Notes under the pieces: model-generated
What the model was told of the DNA's origin: nothing
Database searches by the model: none
Seen by the model: the letters and a program-made list of their open reading frames with translations, nothing else
Source of the DNA: Beroe forskalii
Taxonomy: Eukaryota; Ctenophora; Nuda; Beroida; Beroidae
NCBI GenBank assembly: GCA_011033025.1
Contig: WFMF01000241.1
Location: 124,001-188,000 of the forward strand
Direction: 5' to 3'
Length of the DNA: 64,000 nt
Part shown: positions 1-11,033 of the stretch, piece after piece
Layout of the letters: every line of letters begins with the position of its first letter
Numbering within the stretch: the stretch's first letter is position 1
Translations under genes and position numbers: made by a program

Positions 1-2215
1 TATATTGGTATCTTGGCTCAGGAAGGTCGTAGAGGCTTTATCTTGGGCTCAAACGAATCGCAATGACCACGTTTTTATACAATTGTTGACACCAATATGC
101 TGTAGAACCCTCAGGGAAGAAGTTATGGGCCAAAAACCATTTTCGGAGTAGTCCGCAAACCATTATTTGGGCTATATTGGTATCTTGGCTCAGGAAGGTC
201 GTAGAGGCTTTATCTTGGGCGCAAAAGAATCGCAACAGCCGTGTTTTTATACAATTGTTGACTCCAATATGCCGTAGAACTTTCAGGGAAGAAGTTATGG
301 GCCAAAAACCATTTTTGGAGTAGTCTGCGAACCATAATTTGGGCTATATTGGCATCCCGGCTCAGAAAGGTCGTAGAGGCTTTATCTTTGGCGCGAATGA
401 ATCGAAAGGACCATGTTTTTATTCGATTGTCGTCACAAATATACTAGAAAACTCTCAGAAGAGAAGTTATGGGCCAAAAACCACTTTTCAGGGTACTTGC
501 AACCCATTCTTTGGGCTATAGTGGAATCTTGGCGGAGGAAGCTCATAGAACTCAAGAAGCTTCATTTTGAACTGAAGTGAATCACAATTGCAATGTTTTT
601 ATTTGACTGCTGCCACAAATATGCTTGAAAACCCTCAGGAAAGAAGTTATGGATCAAAACCATGATTCTAGCTACCCATGACCCATTGCTCGGGATATAT
701 TGGTATTTCGACTCATGACCTCAGGTGGGCTCAGGTAGTTCCTAGAGACCCAAAACCCATGATTTTATGGAGCTTTTGTAGTTTTGTATGTAGGTAAGTA
801 GGTATTCACTCACTGTCCTACAGCTTTAAGTCTAGGACATTATCCTACAGCTAGGACATTATCCTACAGCATCTGACCAATCATGTTCTTGTTTGACATG
901 GTAGAAATCCAGAACTTAATAATACCATGATATAAGCATCTGCACTCTTTTCCCTTCACTTCAGATTCTGTTCATTCCTCAACAACTAACAAAGTTTTAC
1001 ACAAACATAAATTTTAGCATACTTACTTTAAGCTTTGGAGCTTAAATGGTTGAAATTTGTAGTCACCTTATAATCAAGACATTTGGTGTCTCTATGAAAG
1101 AAAATAGATGCACTTGCCTGTCACTGACAAGCTGACACGTCTTGTTCATCCAGCTGCCGACACCAGCTGCTTCACAGCTGGAGTGAGCAGGCCTAGCAGC
1201 ACTAGGCAAATAAGCACCAACAGAATATATGAATACTTCACATCAAGAATGGGTTGCGAGTACCCTGAAAAATGGTTTGTGGCCGCTATGAAATAAAATC
1301 GCGTTTTTGTCTATAGGAACTGCCTGAGTTCATGAGTCGAAATACCAATTTAAAATCCCGAGCAATGGGTTATGGGTAGCCAAAAACATGGTTTTGATCC
1401 GTACCTTCTTTCTTGAGGGTTTTAAAGCATATCTGTGGCAACAGTCAAATAAAAAATTGCCAAATTTGCGAGCAACTTCATTTTAAGATAAATCTTCCAC
1501 GAGCTTCCCCAGCCAAGATACCACTATAACCCAAAGAATGGGTTGCAAGTACCCTGAAAAGTGGTTTTTGGCCCATAACTTCTTCCCTGAGAGTTCTACG
1601 GCATATTCAAGTCAACAATCGTATAAAAACATGGCTGTTGCGATTCTTTTGGGCCCAAAATAAAGCCTCTACGACCTTCCTGAGCCAAGATACCAATATA
1701 GCCCAAATAATGGTTCGCTGACTACTCCGAAAATGGTTTTTGGCCAATAACTTCTTCCATGAGGGTTCTACAGCATATTGGTGTCAACAATTATTGTATA
1801 AAAACGTGTTCATTGCGATTCGTTTGCGCCCAAGATAAAGCCTCTACGACCTTCCTGAGTCAAGCTACCAATATAGCCCAAATAATGGTTCATGGACTAC
1901 TCCGAAAATGGTTTTTGGCCCATAACTTCTTCCCTGAGGGTTCTACGGCATATTGGTGTCAAAAATTGTATAAAAACACGGCTGTTGCGATTCGTTTGAG
2001 CCCAAAATGAAGTCTCTACGACCTTCCTGAGCCAAGATACCAATATAGCCGTAATAATGGTTTACGGACTACTCCGAAAATGGTTTTTGGCCCATAACTT
2101 CTTCCCTGAGGGTTCTACGGCATATTGGAGTCAACAATTGTATAAAAACACGTTGATTGCGATTCGTTTGAGCCCAAAATGAAGTCTCTACGACTTTCCT
2201 AAGCCGAGTTATGAA
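1..2215. repeat. Foldback-type inverted array of ~180-bp units
   Basis: About 180-bp units run in one direction from base 1 to about 745 and in the opposite direction from about 1310 to 2215. A unit carries the words TTATGGGCCAAAAACCA, GAAGGTCGTAGAGGC and TATTGGTATCTTGGCTCAG. The innermost parts of the two arms also match as inverted copies (around 660-760 and 1310-1400), so the whole can fold back on a loop of roughly 560 bases (745-1310) in which I see no gene. Long inverted repeats made of tandem subunits are the layout of Foldback-type elements; membership of that group is inference. The left arm is cut by the window edge. The array lies on the 3' side of the carbonic anhydrase exons. Confidence 0.75.
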
Positions 2216-2567
2216 AAACGACATAGCGTATAAATATAAAAAAAAGGGCGTGGCCCAAAAACCACCGCCCCCATGGGGTAGGTTGGTAAACTTTTTTTTC
2301 TGGGCTCCTGAGACCCAGTACTAGCCCCTGAAATAGTTTATGAATTGTTATAAAAAATTTCTAGGTCATTGCAAAAATCGGGTGGATTAATATGCATCGT
2401 GCGATAGTGTAAGGCGTTCGAAACAAGCAACAAGTCGGTTTTCCAAGGAAATTACACCGAAGCAATCATTACTACTAAACGGGGGATGGATCTACGGGAT
2501 ATGCAAACAGAGTCCCCGGCACGGGACCTCCCGCTGGGAGGTCCCTGCTGCCAAAGCAACCACAAAC
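2216..2567. other. Noncoding stretch 3' of carbonic anhydrase exon 5
   Basis: No gene is visible. A perfect 9-bp-arm palindrome with a three-base loop (GGGACCTCC/GGAGGTCCC) lies at about 2524-2544, just inside the intron after exon 5. The expected next carbonic anhydrase exon, which should encode the SLTTPP motif, was not found here or in 1-2215. Confidence 0.5.
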
Positions 2568-5488
2568 CTGGGTTCTCGGGGTACAGATCTGACAGATTAA
2601 ACATCTCCAAGTTGCGGTCCTCAGATTCAGGCTCACTGGCTGCTATCATTTGTTCAAGTGCCTCTGAACCTTCCTCCTCGATTTCAAACAATCTGGGGAA
2701 GAGAAGGAATACATTGCAGTATTCTAGAAATCACATTAACAAGCGACTTTTCGAGAAATGGGGGACAATGCTTTCAAAAGTTCAATTAATGATGCCACTA
2801 AACTTTTCATCTGAATCAAGATTCAAGAGAATGCCAAATGACATTTAGTCCTTTTAGTGAACGAGTTTACCGTTACGGTAAACTCGATAGTCGAGCGGCC
2901 ATTGATCATTGTCCAAGGGACCAGTGGGCAAGCTAATACACCGCTAACAATTATATCATCTGGATGAGTGATGTACCTTGCAAAGACCATGTATTTGGTA
3001 GTTTCCCCCTCAGTGTAGGAAGTAACGAGATGTGACTCTGCGGAGAAATGCCTACCATCAACTTTGTGCTCTGACCCTTCCCCAGCAAACGCTCCTGTAG
3101 AGTGTGGAGTTAGAGGGGTTAGAGTGGGGAGTTAGAGGGGTTAGAGTGGGGAGTTAGAGGGGTTAGAGTTGGGGGTTAGAGTGGGGGGTTAGAGTGGGGT
3201 GTTAGAGTGGGGTGTTAGAGTGGGGAATTAGAGGGGTAAGAGTGGGGGTTAGAGTGGGGGTTAGAGTGGGGAGTTAGGGGGGTTAGAGTGGGGAGTTAGA
3301 GGGGTTAGAGTGGGGAGTTAGAGGGGTTAAAGTGGGGAGTTAGAGGGGTTAGAGTGAGGAGTTAGAGGGGTAAGAGTGGGGAGTTAGAGTGGGTTACAGT
3401 GGGGAATTAGAGTGTGGAGTTAGAGGGGCAAGAGTGGGGGTGTTAGAGGGGTTAGAGTGGGGTGTTAGAGGGGCAAGAGTGGGGAGTTACAGGGGTTAGA
3501 GTGGGGAGTTACAGTGGTTAGATTGGGGAGTTAGAGGGGTTAGAGTGGGGAGTTAGGGGGTTAGAGTGGGGTGTTAGATGCGTTAGAGTGGGGAGTTAGA
3601 TGGGTTAGAGTGGGGGTGTTAGAGGGGTTAGAGTGGGGAGTTAGAGGGGTTAGAGTGGGGAGTTAGAGGGGTTAGAGTGGGGAGTTACAGGGGTTAGAGT
3701 GGGGTGTTAGATGGGTTAGAGTGGGGGGTTAGAGTGGGGGGTTAGAGGGTAAGAATGGGGAGTTAGAGGGGTTAGAGTGGGGAGTTAGAGGGGTAGAGTG
3801 GGGAGTTAGAGGAGTTAGAGTGGGGAGTTAGAGTGGTTAGATTGGGGAGTTAGAGGGTTAGAGTGGGGAGTTAGAGGGTAAGAATGGGGAGTTAGAGGGG
3901 TTAGAGTGGGGAGTTAGAGTGGGTTAGAGTGGGGAGTTAGATGGGTTTGAGGGGTTAGAGTGGGGAGTTAGAGGGGTTAAAGTGGGTAGTTAGAGGGGTT
4001 ACAGTATATTGTTAAAGGGGAGCCAGTGGGGAGTAAGAGGAATTAGGGAATAAAACAGAGTGTCTGAGGTTAGATCTGTGTCAGGGATTAAGTTGCATTT
4101 CAGGGGGTTGTGGTGGGAGTAAGATGGATAATAGTGGGTAAGAGGCGTTTGATTGGGGGAAGGGGGACTAGAGAGGGGAGTAAGAGGCGTTCGATTGGGG
4201 GAAGGGGGACTAGAGAGAGGAGTAAGAGGAGTTTGATTGGGGGGAGGGGGCTAGAGAGGGGAGTAAGAGGAGTTTGATTGGGGGGAGGGGGGACTAGAGA
4301 GGGGAGTAAGAGGCGTTTGATTGGGGAGAAGGGGGACGAGAGGGGAGTAAGAGGGGTTCGATTGGGGTGTTAGAGGGGTTAGAGCGGGGAGTTAGAGGGG
4401 TTAGAGCGGGGGTGTTAGAGGGGTTAGAGCGGGGTGTTAGAGGGGTTAGAGTTGTGACTCAGGGATTAGAATGGGGTGTCAGGGGCTGCATTGAGATCAG
4501 GAAAACACCCCGTTTCAGAACCTCAGAAACAACATGCAACTCACCCCAGTGGAGATGTAGCTGAACCAGAGGGGTTAGAGTGGGGGGGTTAGAGTGGGGG
4601 TTAGGGGGGTTAGAGTGGGGAGTTGGAGGGGTTAGAGTGGGGAGTTAGAGGGGTTAGAGTGGGGAGTTAGAGGGGTTAGAGTGGGGAGTTAGAGGGGTTA
4701 GAGTGGGGTGAGTGCAACGCTCCCCAGTGGAGATGCAGCTGAACCAGAGTAACCTCTCGACCCTCAATCCATGGCACAGTAAAGGTGGTGTCAGAAACTT
4801 CGTATTTGATCGTGTTAGCGTTGTTTTCGTTTTCCTGGGGAGAAATCATATCATTTCATTGTTTTCCTGGGAGAGAACTCAGAAGACAGAAATTCCGAGC
4901 TATTTGTTAATTTCGGGTTTTGAAGATTAAACTTGAATATCTACTTACCAGTGAAAGAGCAGTGATATCCTCTACGTATGAGACCATGTCAGCCTCGGCG
5001 GAGACCATTCCACAGCCGGTGATATCGATGGGGGACTGAGCTAGAGAAGATTCGGCTGTACAGATTCCACCCCTGAAAGTGGTGTCAATGAGTGTTGTCA
5101 GTGAGTGGTAACAGTGAGTGGTATCAGTGAGTGGTGTCAATGAGTGTTGTCAGTGAGTGGTGTCAGTGAGAGGCGTCAGATAGTGGTATGAGAGAGTGAT
5201 ATCAGAGAGTGATATCAGAGATTGGTGTCAATTAGTGATGTCAAGGAGTGGTGTCAGTGAGTGGTGTCAATGAGTTGTGTCAGTGAGTGGTGTCAGTGAG
5301 TGGTGTCAGAGAGTATTGTCAGTGAGTGAATAGTGATTTCAGAGAGTGGTGTCACTGTCAGTGAGTGGTGTCAGAGAGTGGTGTCAATCAGGGATATGTG
5401 CAACTCACCACTCTTCCTGAGCGTAGTAGTCAAGTTGAGTAGAACCGAGAGCACCCACCAACCCCAGGACAGTGAACAAAGTCAACAT
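2568..5488 (-). CDS. Secreted alpha-carbonic anhydrase, five 5' exons, 3' end missing
   Basis: Interconverts CO2 and bicarbonate. Exons, in order of transcription: 5488-5409, 5072-4949, 4834-4723, 3094-2977 and 2692-2568; phases agree at every join, giving 186 codons. Residues 1-18 form a hydrophobic signal peptide (start MLTLFTVLGLVGALG), so the enzyme is secreted or anchored outside. QSPIDI follows, then VQLHLHW with two zinc histidines (about H102, H104), then GSEH and AESHLV with the third (H127); the Glu of GSEH (E114) matches the gate residue. The position of the usual proton-shuttle His64 appears to be Asn (N75), so turnover may be modest. FNLSDLYPENP matches the family just before SLTTPP, but the exons encoding that and the C-terminus are not in the window. 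Oddity: exon 3 ends in GGGG-AG instead of a GT donor, while a nearby partial copy (4545-4571) keeps a good donor. The gene may be damaged, or allele or assembly differences may be involved. Confidence 0.85.
2867..2890. repeat. Short perfect palindrome in carbonic anhydrase intron 4
   Basis: CGAGTTTACCG and CGGTAAACTCG are inverted copies separated by two or three bases. It lies between exons 4 and 5 (intron 2693-2976); nothing else is recognisable in that intron. Confidence 0.6.
3100..4717. repeat. GGGGTTAGAGTGGGGAGTTAGA minisatellite in carbonic anhydrase intron 3
   Basis: About 1.6 kb of a 22-bp G-rich unit (GGGGTTAGAGTGGGGAGTTAGA) with many 1-2 base variants fills nearly the whole intron, from just beside the exon 4 acceptor to the exon 3 end. 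From 4080 to 4370 a related unit (TTTGATTGGGGGAAGGGGGACTAGAGAGGGG-like) takes over. The plus strand is rich in G runs of 4-6, so the non-template strand of this minus-strand gene could form G-quadruplexes. Confidence 0.9.
4545..4571 (-). repeat. Duplicated 3' end of carbonic anhydrase exon 3 with intact donor
   Basis: These 27 bases repeat the end of exon 3 (4723-4749) with one difference and continue into GTGAGTTGCA, a good 5' splice site. The full-length exon copy reads GAGCGTTGCA there, differing at two positions, one of which destroys the GT. The fragment sits within the intron 3 minisatellite. Confidence 0.8.
5080..5395. repeat. GTGTCAGTGAGTG minisatellite filling carbonic anhydrase intron 1
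   Basis: Degenerate copies of GTGTCAGTGAGTG / GTGTCAATGAGTG occupy almost all of the 336-bp intron between exon 1 (ends 5409) and exon 2 (starts 5072). The array runs directly into the exon 2 acceptor. Confidence 0.85.
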
Positions 5489-5653
5489 TTTCCTGTGGAG
5501 AATAACTTGTGTAAGTGGGCAGGTATTGCTGATCTGCAGTCAATTTAAGGTCAACATACGGCAAATCGAGGATTCAAGGGTAACATACGGCCGTGCTAAT
5601 TGGCCTGACATTGAGCAATGGGTCCGATTAACGCATCAGGATCAGGATATTAT

Positions 5654-5706
5654 TATAAAGTAGTGTTGTAAAGTTTAAAAATTAAACTTTATAACACTAC
5701 TTTATA
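5654..5706. repeat. 25-bp-arm hairpin palindrome
   Basis: Arms 5654-5678 and 5682-5706 are inverted copies with one mismatch and a three-base loop. The size suits a minimal foldback MITE. It lies 170 bp upstream of the carbonic anhydrase start codon. Confidence 0.75.
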
Positions 5707-8570
5707 CAATCAAATTTGAGAATGTATGACTATTATGAATGATATATTCATTGAAATATCACAAGAACACGACGTTTTAATTGTTACAATTGAAGATGTT
5801 CGTAACCACTCTACTCGTCCTATTTCTGATTAAATTGACGAAGAAATCCCTATTCTACACACCATAGTCCCTATCAGAGCGCACTTCTAGTCTCCAGACA
5901 GGCGCCTGACCAGGTGGAACTAGATCCAAGGAAATAAATAAATAATAAACGACAAGAAAGATTGAGAAGAAAAAGTATCGGAAAAGGCTGTTGAAATGTA
6001 AACATGAATATTAAGCTATTTCCCGTGTAAAAGTGAATATTTGCCTTTGTACTTTAGTGGAAGTGTTATAAAGCCTGGCGCCATGATGGATAAACTCGAG
6101 TAGTGAGAGCGAGTGTTTTCAATATAAAGATTTAGATGGTCTTCAAAGTATTGTATAGACCTAGAAGCACCGTATCAAATAATGAAATAAAACTAACTTG
6201 GTCACTTGCTATATCAAATATTTGATATCTGGGGTAGCCCGAACGTAGTTTTTATAACAAGTACTCTTTTGTAAAAACCACTGCACAGAGTCTCTGATGA
6301 GAGTTTCTAGCTTTCATGACTAATGACTATAATTTGTTGCTATTGTTCCTTGAGGAAGTTTGGAGTTCTTAGAATGTTATCCTGGGGTTTATAATAAAAA
6401 AAAGCTAATTGCAGATAAGATTTACACCTTAACTTTAACTAAAGTCCGTTTTTTACTAATTAAGTCTGTTTTGGAAAGGACCCCCTGGATTAAAGGGGGA
6501 CTCATTGCTTAAAATTTAGTTAATGCTATATACCAGGCAATCAGGAGGTTGTGGGTTCAAGCCCTGCTTAGAATTCACTATGACCATTTCTAATTTATGA
6601 AACAGTCACTATCTAAACACGCAGCCTCTAGCAAGAGTATCTTCTAAACTTCCAATGTGGAATATAGAAATAGAAATAGATTAGAAACTTAAGGGAAAAG
6701 CACACGCTATAGTATTTGTGATTTGGCTAAGTGCAGATATTATTTAGCATTCTAAATAGACGAATTCGATAGACGCATCTATCAACAGGGGACTAAATTA
6801 ACCAGCTTTCCCAAAGGACCACAAAGAGTCTTGCAGCATTTATGGAACATTGACCAATCAGCGCCCGCACAATTTGACCATCAACTCGAGCACTAAGGTG
6901 ATCGGTCAATGAGTCATTACGCCGCAACATGATTGGATTTGGACAATGAGTCACATAATCTCGCAACATGATTAGTTAATGAGTCACTACGCCACAACCT
7001 GATTGGTTAATGAGTCACTACGCTGCAACACTATTCCTGGGTCCCATGGGTAAGCACTAGGCATTGCGGAATACAGACGTAGTACCGTAGTAGAGGGATA
7101 GCTGAGGACGATGGCTTAAAACCTTTGAAATCCTTGATCATGACGGCCCTTAGGACGCTCCAATATCAATAAAGGACGAAATGAGGGGGAAGGGGCTTAA
7201 AATGACAAGAATTTAACGATGGATAGCCCCCAATTACCCCCAATTGCTTAGAATTCACCATGACCATTTTCAATTTATAAAACAGTCACTATCTAAATAG
7301 GGGTTCACCAGGGTGTCAGTTGGGGGTAAGCAGGGGTTCAGTAGGGGTTCACCAGGGTGTCAGTTGGGGGTCAGCCGGGGTTCAGAAGGGGTCAGTTGGG
7401 GTTAGTAAAACAGTCAAATGTCGGATAGCCCTCCTATAATCATGGAATGGTGAAACCGAGCTTGAACACATGACCATTTTCAATTTATAAAACAGTCCGT
7501 ATCTAAGCAGAAGTAAATCCTTCAAAAAATAAAATGTCGGATAGCCCTATAACTCGCTGGAATGGTGAAACCGAGTGAACACGGCTTCTCGAAGGGAGTA
7601 AATTCAATATAAAGCAGCAGTTTGCTGAGGGGTAATTTTCAGGGAACTAAAGCCCGCCTCATGTAAATATGTAAAGTGCATCGTGGTCACGAGGTCAGAG
7701 CGTTTTCCATGCTTAACATGTGGTGCCCATCAGCGGATATCGTCGTTTTAATCCCTCATCGTTCGAGCTCGATGTATTCGGAAAAGCGCTTTATTTCCTG
7801 GTAAAATTCCAAGGGCGTAACCCCCACCCCCTTGGGGCATTACCCCCACCCCTTAGGGCGCCCCCCCCCCTTTGAGCGTTACCCCACCCCCTTGGGGCGC
7901 AACCCCATCCCCCCTTAGGGCGCAACCCCCTACCTTTTTAGTTTTTTGCTCACAATTTACTGGTTATAAGATAAACAGAGTTACCAATCTATTGCGACAT
8001 AAGGAAGTAAGGAACACTGATTTTCTATGGCCAAGCCTAAAATAACTTGACTTCAATTTTAAAATTCAAAGTTTATCATACTTAATAATGATTAATTAAT
8101 AATGATAAAGAATTAAACTTAATTCAAATCATGTATTGATGTTCAATCGTAATGGAAAATAAACTTCAATAAGTGATTTGAAAACTATTGAACTGCTTAA
8201 ATAGTCATGAGTAACCCCCTTGAATCAAAATGATGATTATAGTCATCACATCTCCTTAGCATTGCTCAAAAGATTAAGTTAAAAAGTTTGACTTAAGTTC
8301 GACTTGACAATGACTAAAAAAAGATAATTTTATATACGTGAGGTTTTTAATAATTCAACAAATTCGATGAGAATCTTCCACTTAAATTTAAATTATCCTT
8401 TTGAATTGACAAAGCTCATGACATTAAAGTTGTGAATAAAACAATAATACCTATCACCTGCCCATAAGAGCATAAGATATTTAGAACTTATTATCAAAGT
8501 AAAAGCAATTCAAATTGGACTCAGGGCACAAGATCATACATTCCGCCCGACAGCCCTCCCGCGGAAAAAT
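5707..8570. other. Gene-free region with short degenerate tandem repeats
   Basis: No coding exon recognised. Contents: GATTGG...ATGAGTCACTACGCCGCAACA-type repeats at about 6880-7035, each with a TGAGTCA word and an ATTGG word; GGGGTTCACCAGGGTGTCAGTTGGGGGT repeats at about 7290-7410; a paired repeat around 7430-7580 (GTCGGATAGCCCT...TGGAATGGTGAAACCGAG, two copies); and a C-rich array with unit about GCGTAACCCCCACCCCCTTGGG at 7815-7935. The remainder is AT-rich with nothing recognised. Confidence 0.6.
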
Positions 8571-8577
8571 GAAGCGT

Positions 8578-8835
8578 TATCGACTATCCACTATGTGCCA
8601 TGATAATGACACGTCATCAACTTACCACTATGTGCCATGATAATGACATCATCAACTTACCACTATGTGCCATGATAATGACGTCATCAACCCACCATTG
8701 TGTGCCATGATAATGACGTCATCAACGCACCACTATGTGCCATGATAATGACATCATCAACGCATCACTATGTGCCATGATTATGACGTCATCAACTTAC
8801 CACTATGTGCTCTGATTATGACGTCATCAACTCCC
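8578..8835. repeat. ~37-bp tandem repeat carrying TGACGTCA
   Basis: Seven copies of a unit containing CACTATGTGCCATGATAATG followed by ACGTCATCAAC. Several copies contain the full palindrome TGACGTCA, the binding word of CREB/ATF factors; others have lost it (ACATCA, ACACGTCA). Whether it acts as a regulatory cluster is unknown; no promoter was identified beside it. Confidence 0.85.
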
Positions 8836-9552
8836 GGTAGTTAAGGCTTCCCACCTTATCATCTTTCAGCAGCAGCAGGAAGAACGTGATTTAAGAAAAG
8901 TAAAATCAAATAATATTTCAGAAGTGTTCGTACGTATAAGTGTGTGATCAGCTTTTAAAGGAAGTGTATTTGTATTTTTGTTCGCTTTTTGCAGAAAAAT
9001 CTTCAACTGGTTAAGAGGAACCCATGCCCAAAGTATGCGTTTTGAGGTGTTTTCAGGCGGGTTCGGGTGGTTTCAAATGGGTTCGAATGGTTTCAGGCGG
9101 GTCCGAGGTTAAATCTGGTGGGTTCCTGCTTTTATTATCAACGAATGATTGTTCCCAACATATAAAGCGCACAAGTGCAGCCCACAAGTTTGTAGTTCGG
9201 GAATGGGTTCATGAATTGGTTTTAAAACCCTTTGGTTTAAGGCAAGCCCATTGGGTTCCCATTCTAGACATATGATTTTAGTTTGAGGGGTAGCAATATT
9301 TCAAATTTCTGAGTTCGATTTAAAATTTTGATTATATAATTTTGGTATTTTTTAGAATTTTCCTATTTTAAATCTATTGTTTTTATCTTTCAATAGATGT
9401 TGACAAAACGAAAACGTTCCATCCGAAGATATAATGTGAAAGATTTTGTACTAATTCATGAAGTCTCATTTTCGTCTGTGATTGAAGGGAAATTAAAATC
9501 CTAAAGCGTAAAAACAAAGCCCTGTCCAGTGTCCGCCTGTTATCTGATGATG
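8836..9552. other. Noncoding stretch
   Basis: An open frame at 9024-9275 is made of GGGTTCGGGTGG-like words and is not convincing as a gene. The same word family recurs at about 24.2-24.8 kb. Nothing else recognised. Confidence 0.4.
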
Positions 9553-9596
9553 AAGCTGCATTGGGTAAAGTACAATTAGTTTACCCAATGCAGCTT
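9553..9596. repeat. 17-bp perfect hairpin
   Basis: Arms 9553-9569 and 9580-9596 are exact inverted copies (AAGCTGCATTGGGTAAA) around a 10-base loop. Confidence 0.8.
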
Positions 9597-10024
9597 GTTC
9601 TCCAGTTAAGATAGGGTTTGCTCCAACTACACAGCAGCTGTTCTTACGTTTTGACTATGGGAACATTGAACAATCATTGTATTTGTATCGCGACTCAGCA
9701 ATATTTATCATTTTCATTGCGCGCTGTATGGATTTGCGCCTAGTAAACTAATTATACTTTGATTTACTGGCAATATTGTACAGTACGAATACAGAATAGT
9801 AAAATCATCCTCAGAAGATCCCTCCTTCATTTCGACCAAATCCAAACCCCCGTATTTATAATAACCTCATGTTGACATGTCGTCACGTCGACTCCACGTC
9901 GACTCCACGTCGACTGCAGGGATTTCTGTCGTCCTTTCTCCGCCTCCGCAGTTTTCTACTTTTCATTCTAGGCTACGATAAAGAAAGGTGGTAGCATTGC
10001 AGGCAATGGTGCAATGAAAGTAAA

Positions 10025-10085
10025 GTGAAATGAATTATTGAATTCAAACCAGGCCGGAAGTCTGGTTTGAATTATTCAATCAAAT
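10025..10085. repeat. Imperfect hairpin
   Basis: TTGAATTCAAACCAG and CTGGTTTGAATTATTCAA face each other across a short GC-rich loop. Between 9597 and 10355 nothing else was recognised except GTCGACTCCAC repeated three times at about 9888-9918. Confidence 0.6.
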
Positions 10086-10355
10086 TATAAATATATTTTG
10101 GTCAATGGAATAGGACAAGAAGTGTGGAAATATTATATTTTATTTCTTAAATTGATTAATCAGCAAGTCTTCCAGAGAAAAATAAATACGTTTTTGATAA
10201 AATCTAAATTCAGATTGACTGATTATACCCATACAGTATCATTAAATCCGTTGTAAGTTTGGAGCACGTTTTCGAATATCTGCTCAAAATAAATTTAAAT
10301 CAATACTTATTGATTTCGACCTTATGGAAGTGAAAAAGGAATCAGATAAAATTAA

Positions 10356-10494
10356 ATGAAAAAGTGAGATGGAACTCCAAACAACGCCTAAAAACAAGAA
10401 TTTTTCAAAATGTACCGCAAATGCGTACTTTCTCGGTACATTTAGAAACATTCCTGTTTTCAGACGTTGTTTGAAATTCCACCTCAACTTTTCA
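10356..10494. repeat. Foldback element with ~55-bp imperfect arms
   Basis: The arms (about 10356-10410 and 10440-10494) are inverted copies with scattered mismatches, including ACAACG...AAAACA and TGTTTT...CGTTGT. The region 10495-11033 beyond it has no gene; CACGTG-type words occur at about 10782-10810. Confidence 0.65.
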
Positions 10495-11033
10495 TAAAAA
10501 TGGCATGTTTATCTACGTAAACAGAATGATTTAAAGAATTTCCAGGAACTTTACGTACATCGTGTTCACATTTAAATAGTTTGGATAACCCACAGTGCTC
10601 TGAAGCTTCGGTGGGGAGAGCTCCCAGTGAGGATATTAGCCAATCAGAGCACAGGAATTGTGTGACATTAGGCTCTGATTGGCCGACCAAGGGACAGCAG
10701 TGGGTAAACTATAACATCTGATGTGCCGGCGCCTCCACAACAGGACTCATGACCTCTTTCATATCGACTAAAACAGGTAATCACGTGACATTAAAACAGG
10801 CTAACACGTGACCCTTGAAAAGGCTGCACGGTTTATTTATAGAACTAGAAGCGTGTTTTTATCGATGCGGTGATTAATGGATTAATTAACAGCGAGAGAT
10901 AATTCCGCCGAAGAAGATAAGAAAGAACTAAAAACCAAGTTCAGCAGAAATGGCTATTAATAAACCCTATCAGAACCCTCTGAAAAAATAAAATATGTCA
11001 AATAAATTAAAAAGAATCTGTATGAAAAGCAGA

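Noticed and set aside
6530-6575. tRNA-like B box (GGGTTCAAGCC)
   Set aside because: No cloverleaf or matching A box could be built; probably chance or a decayed SINE.
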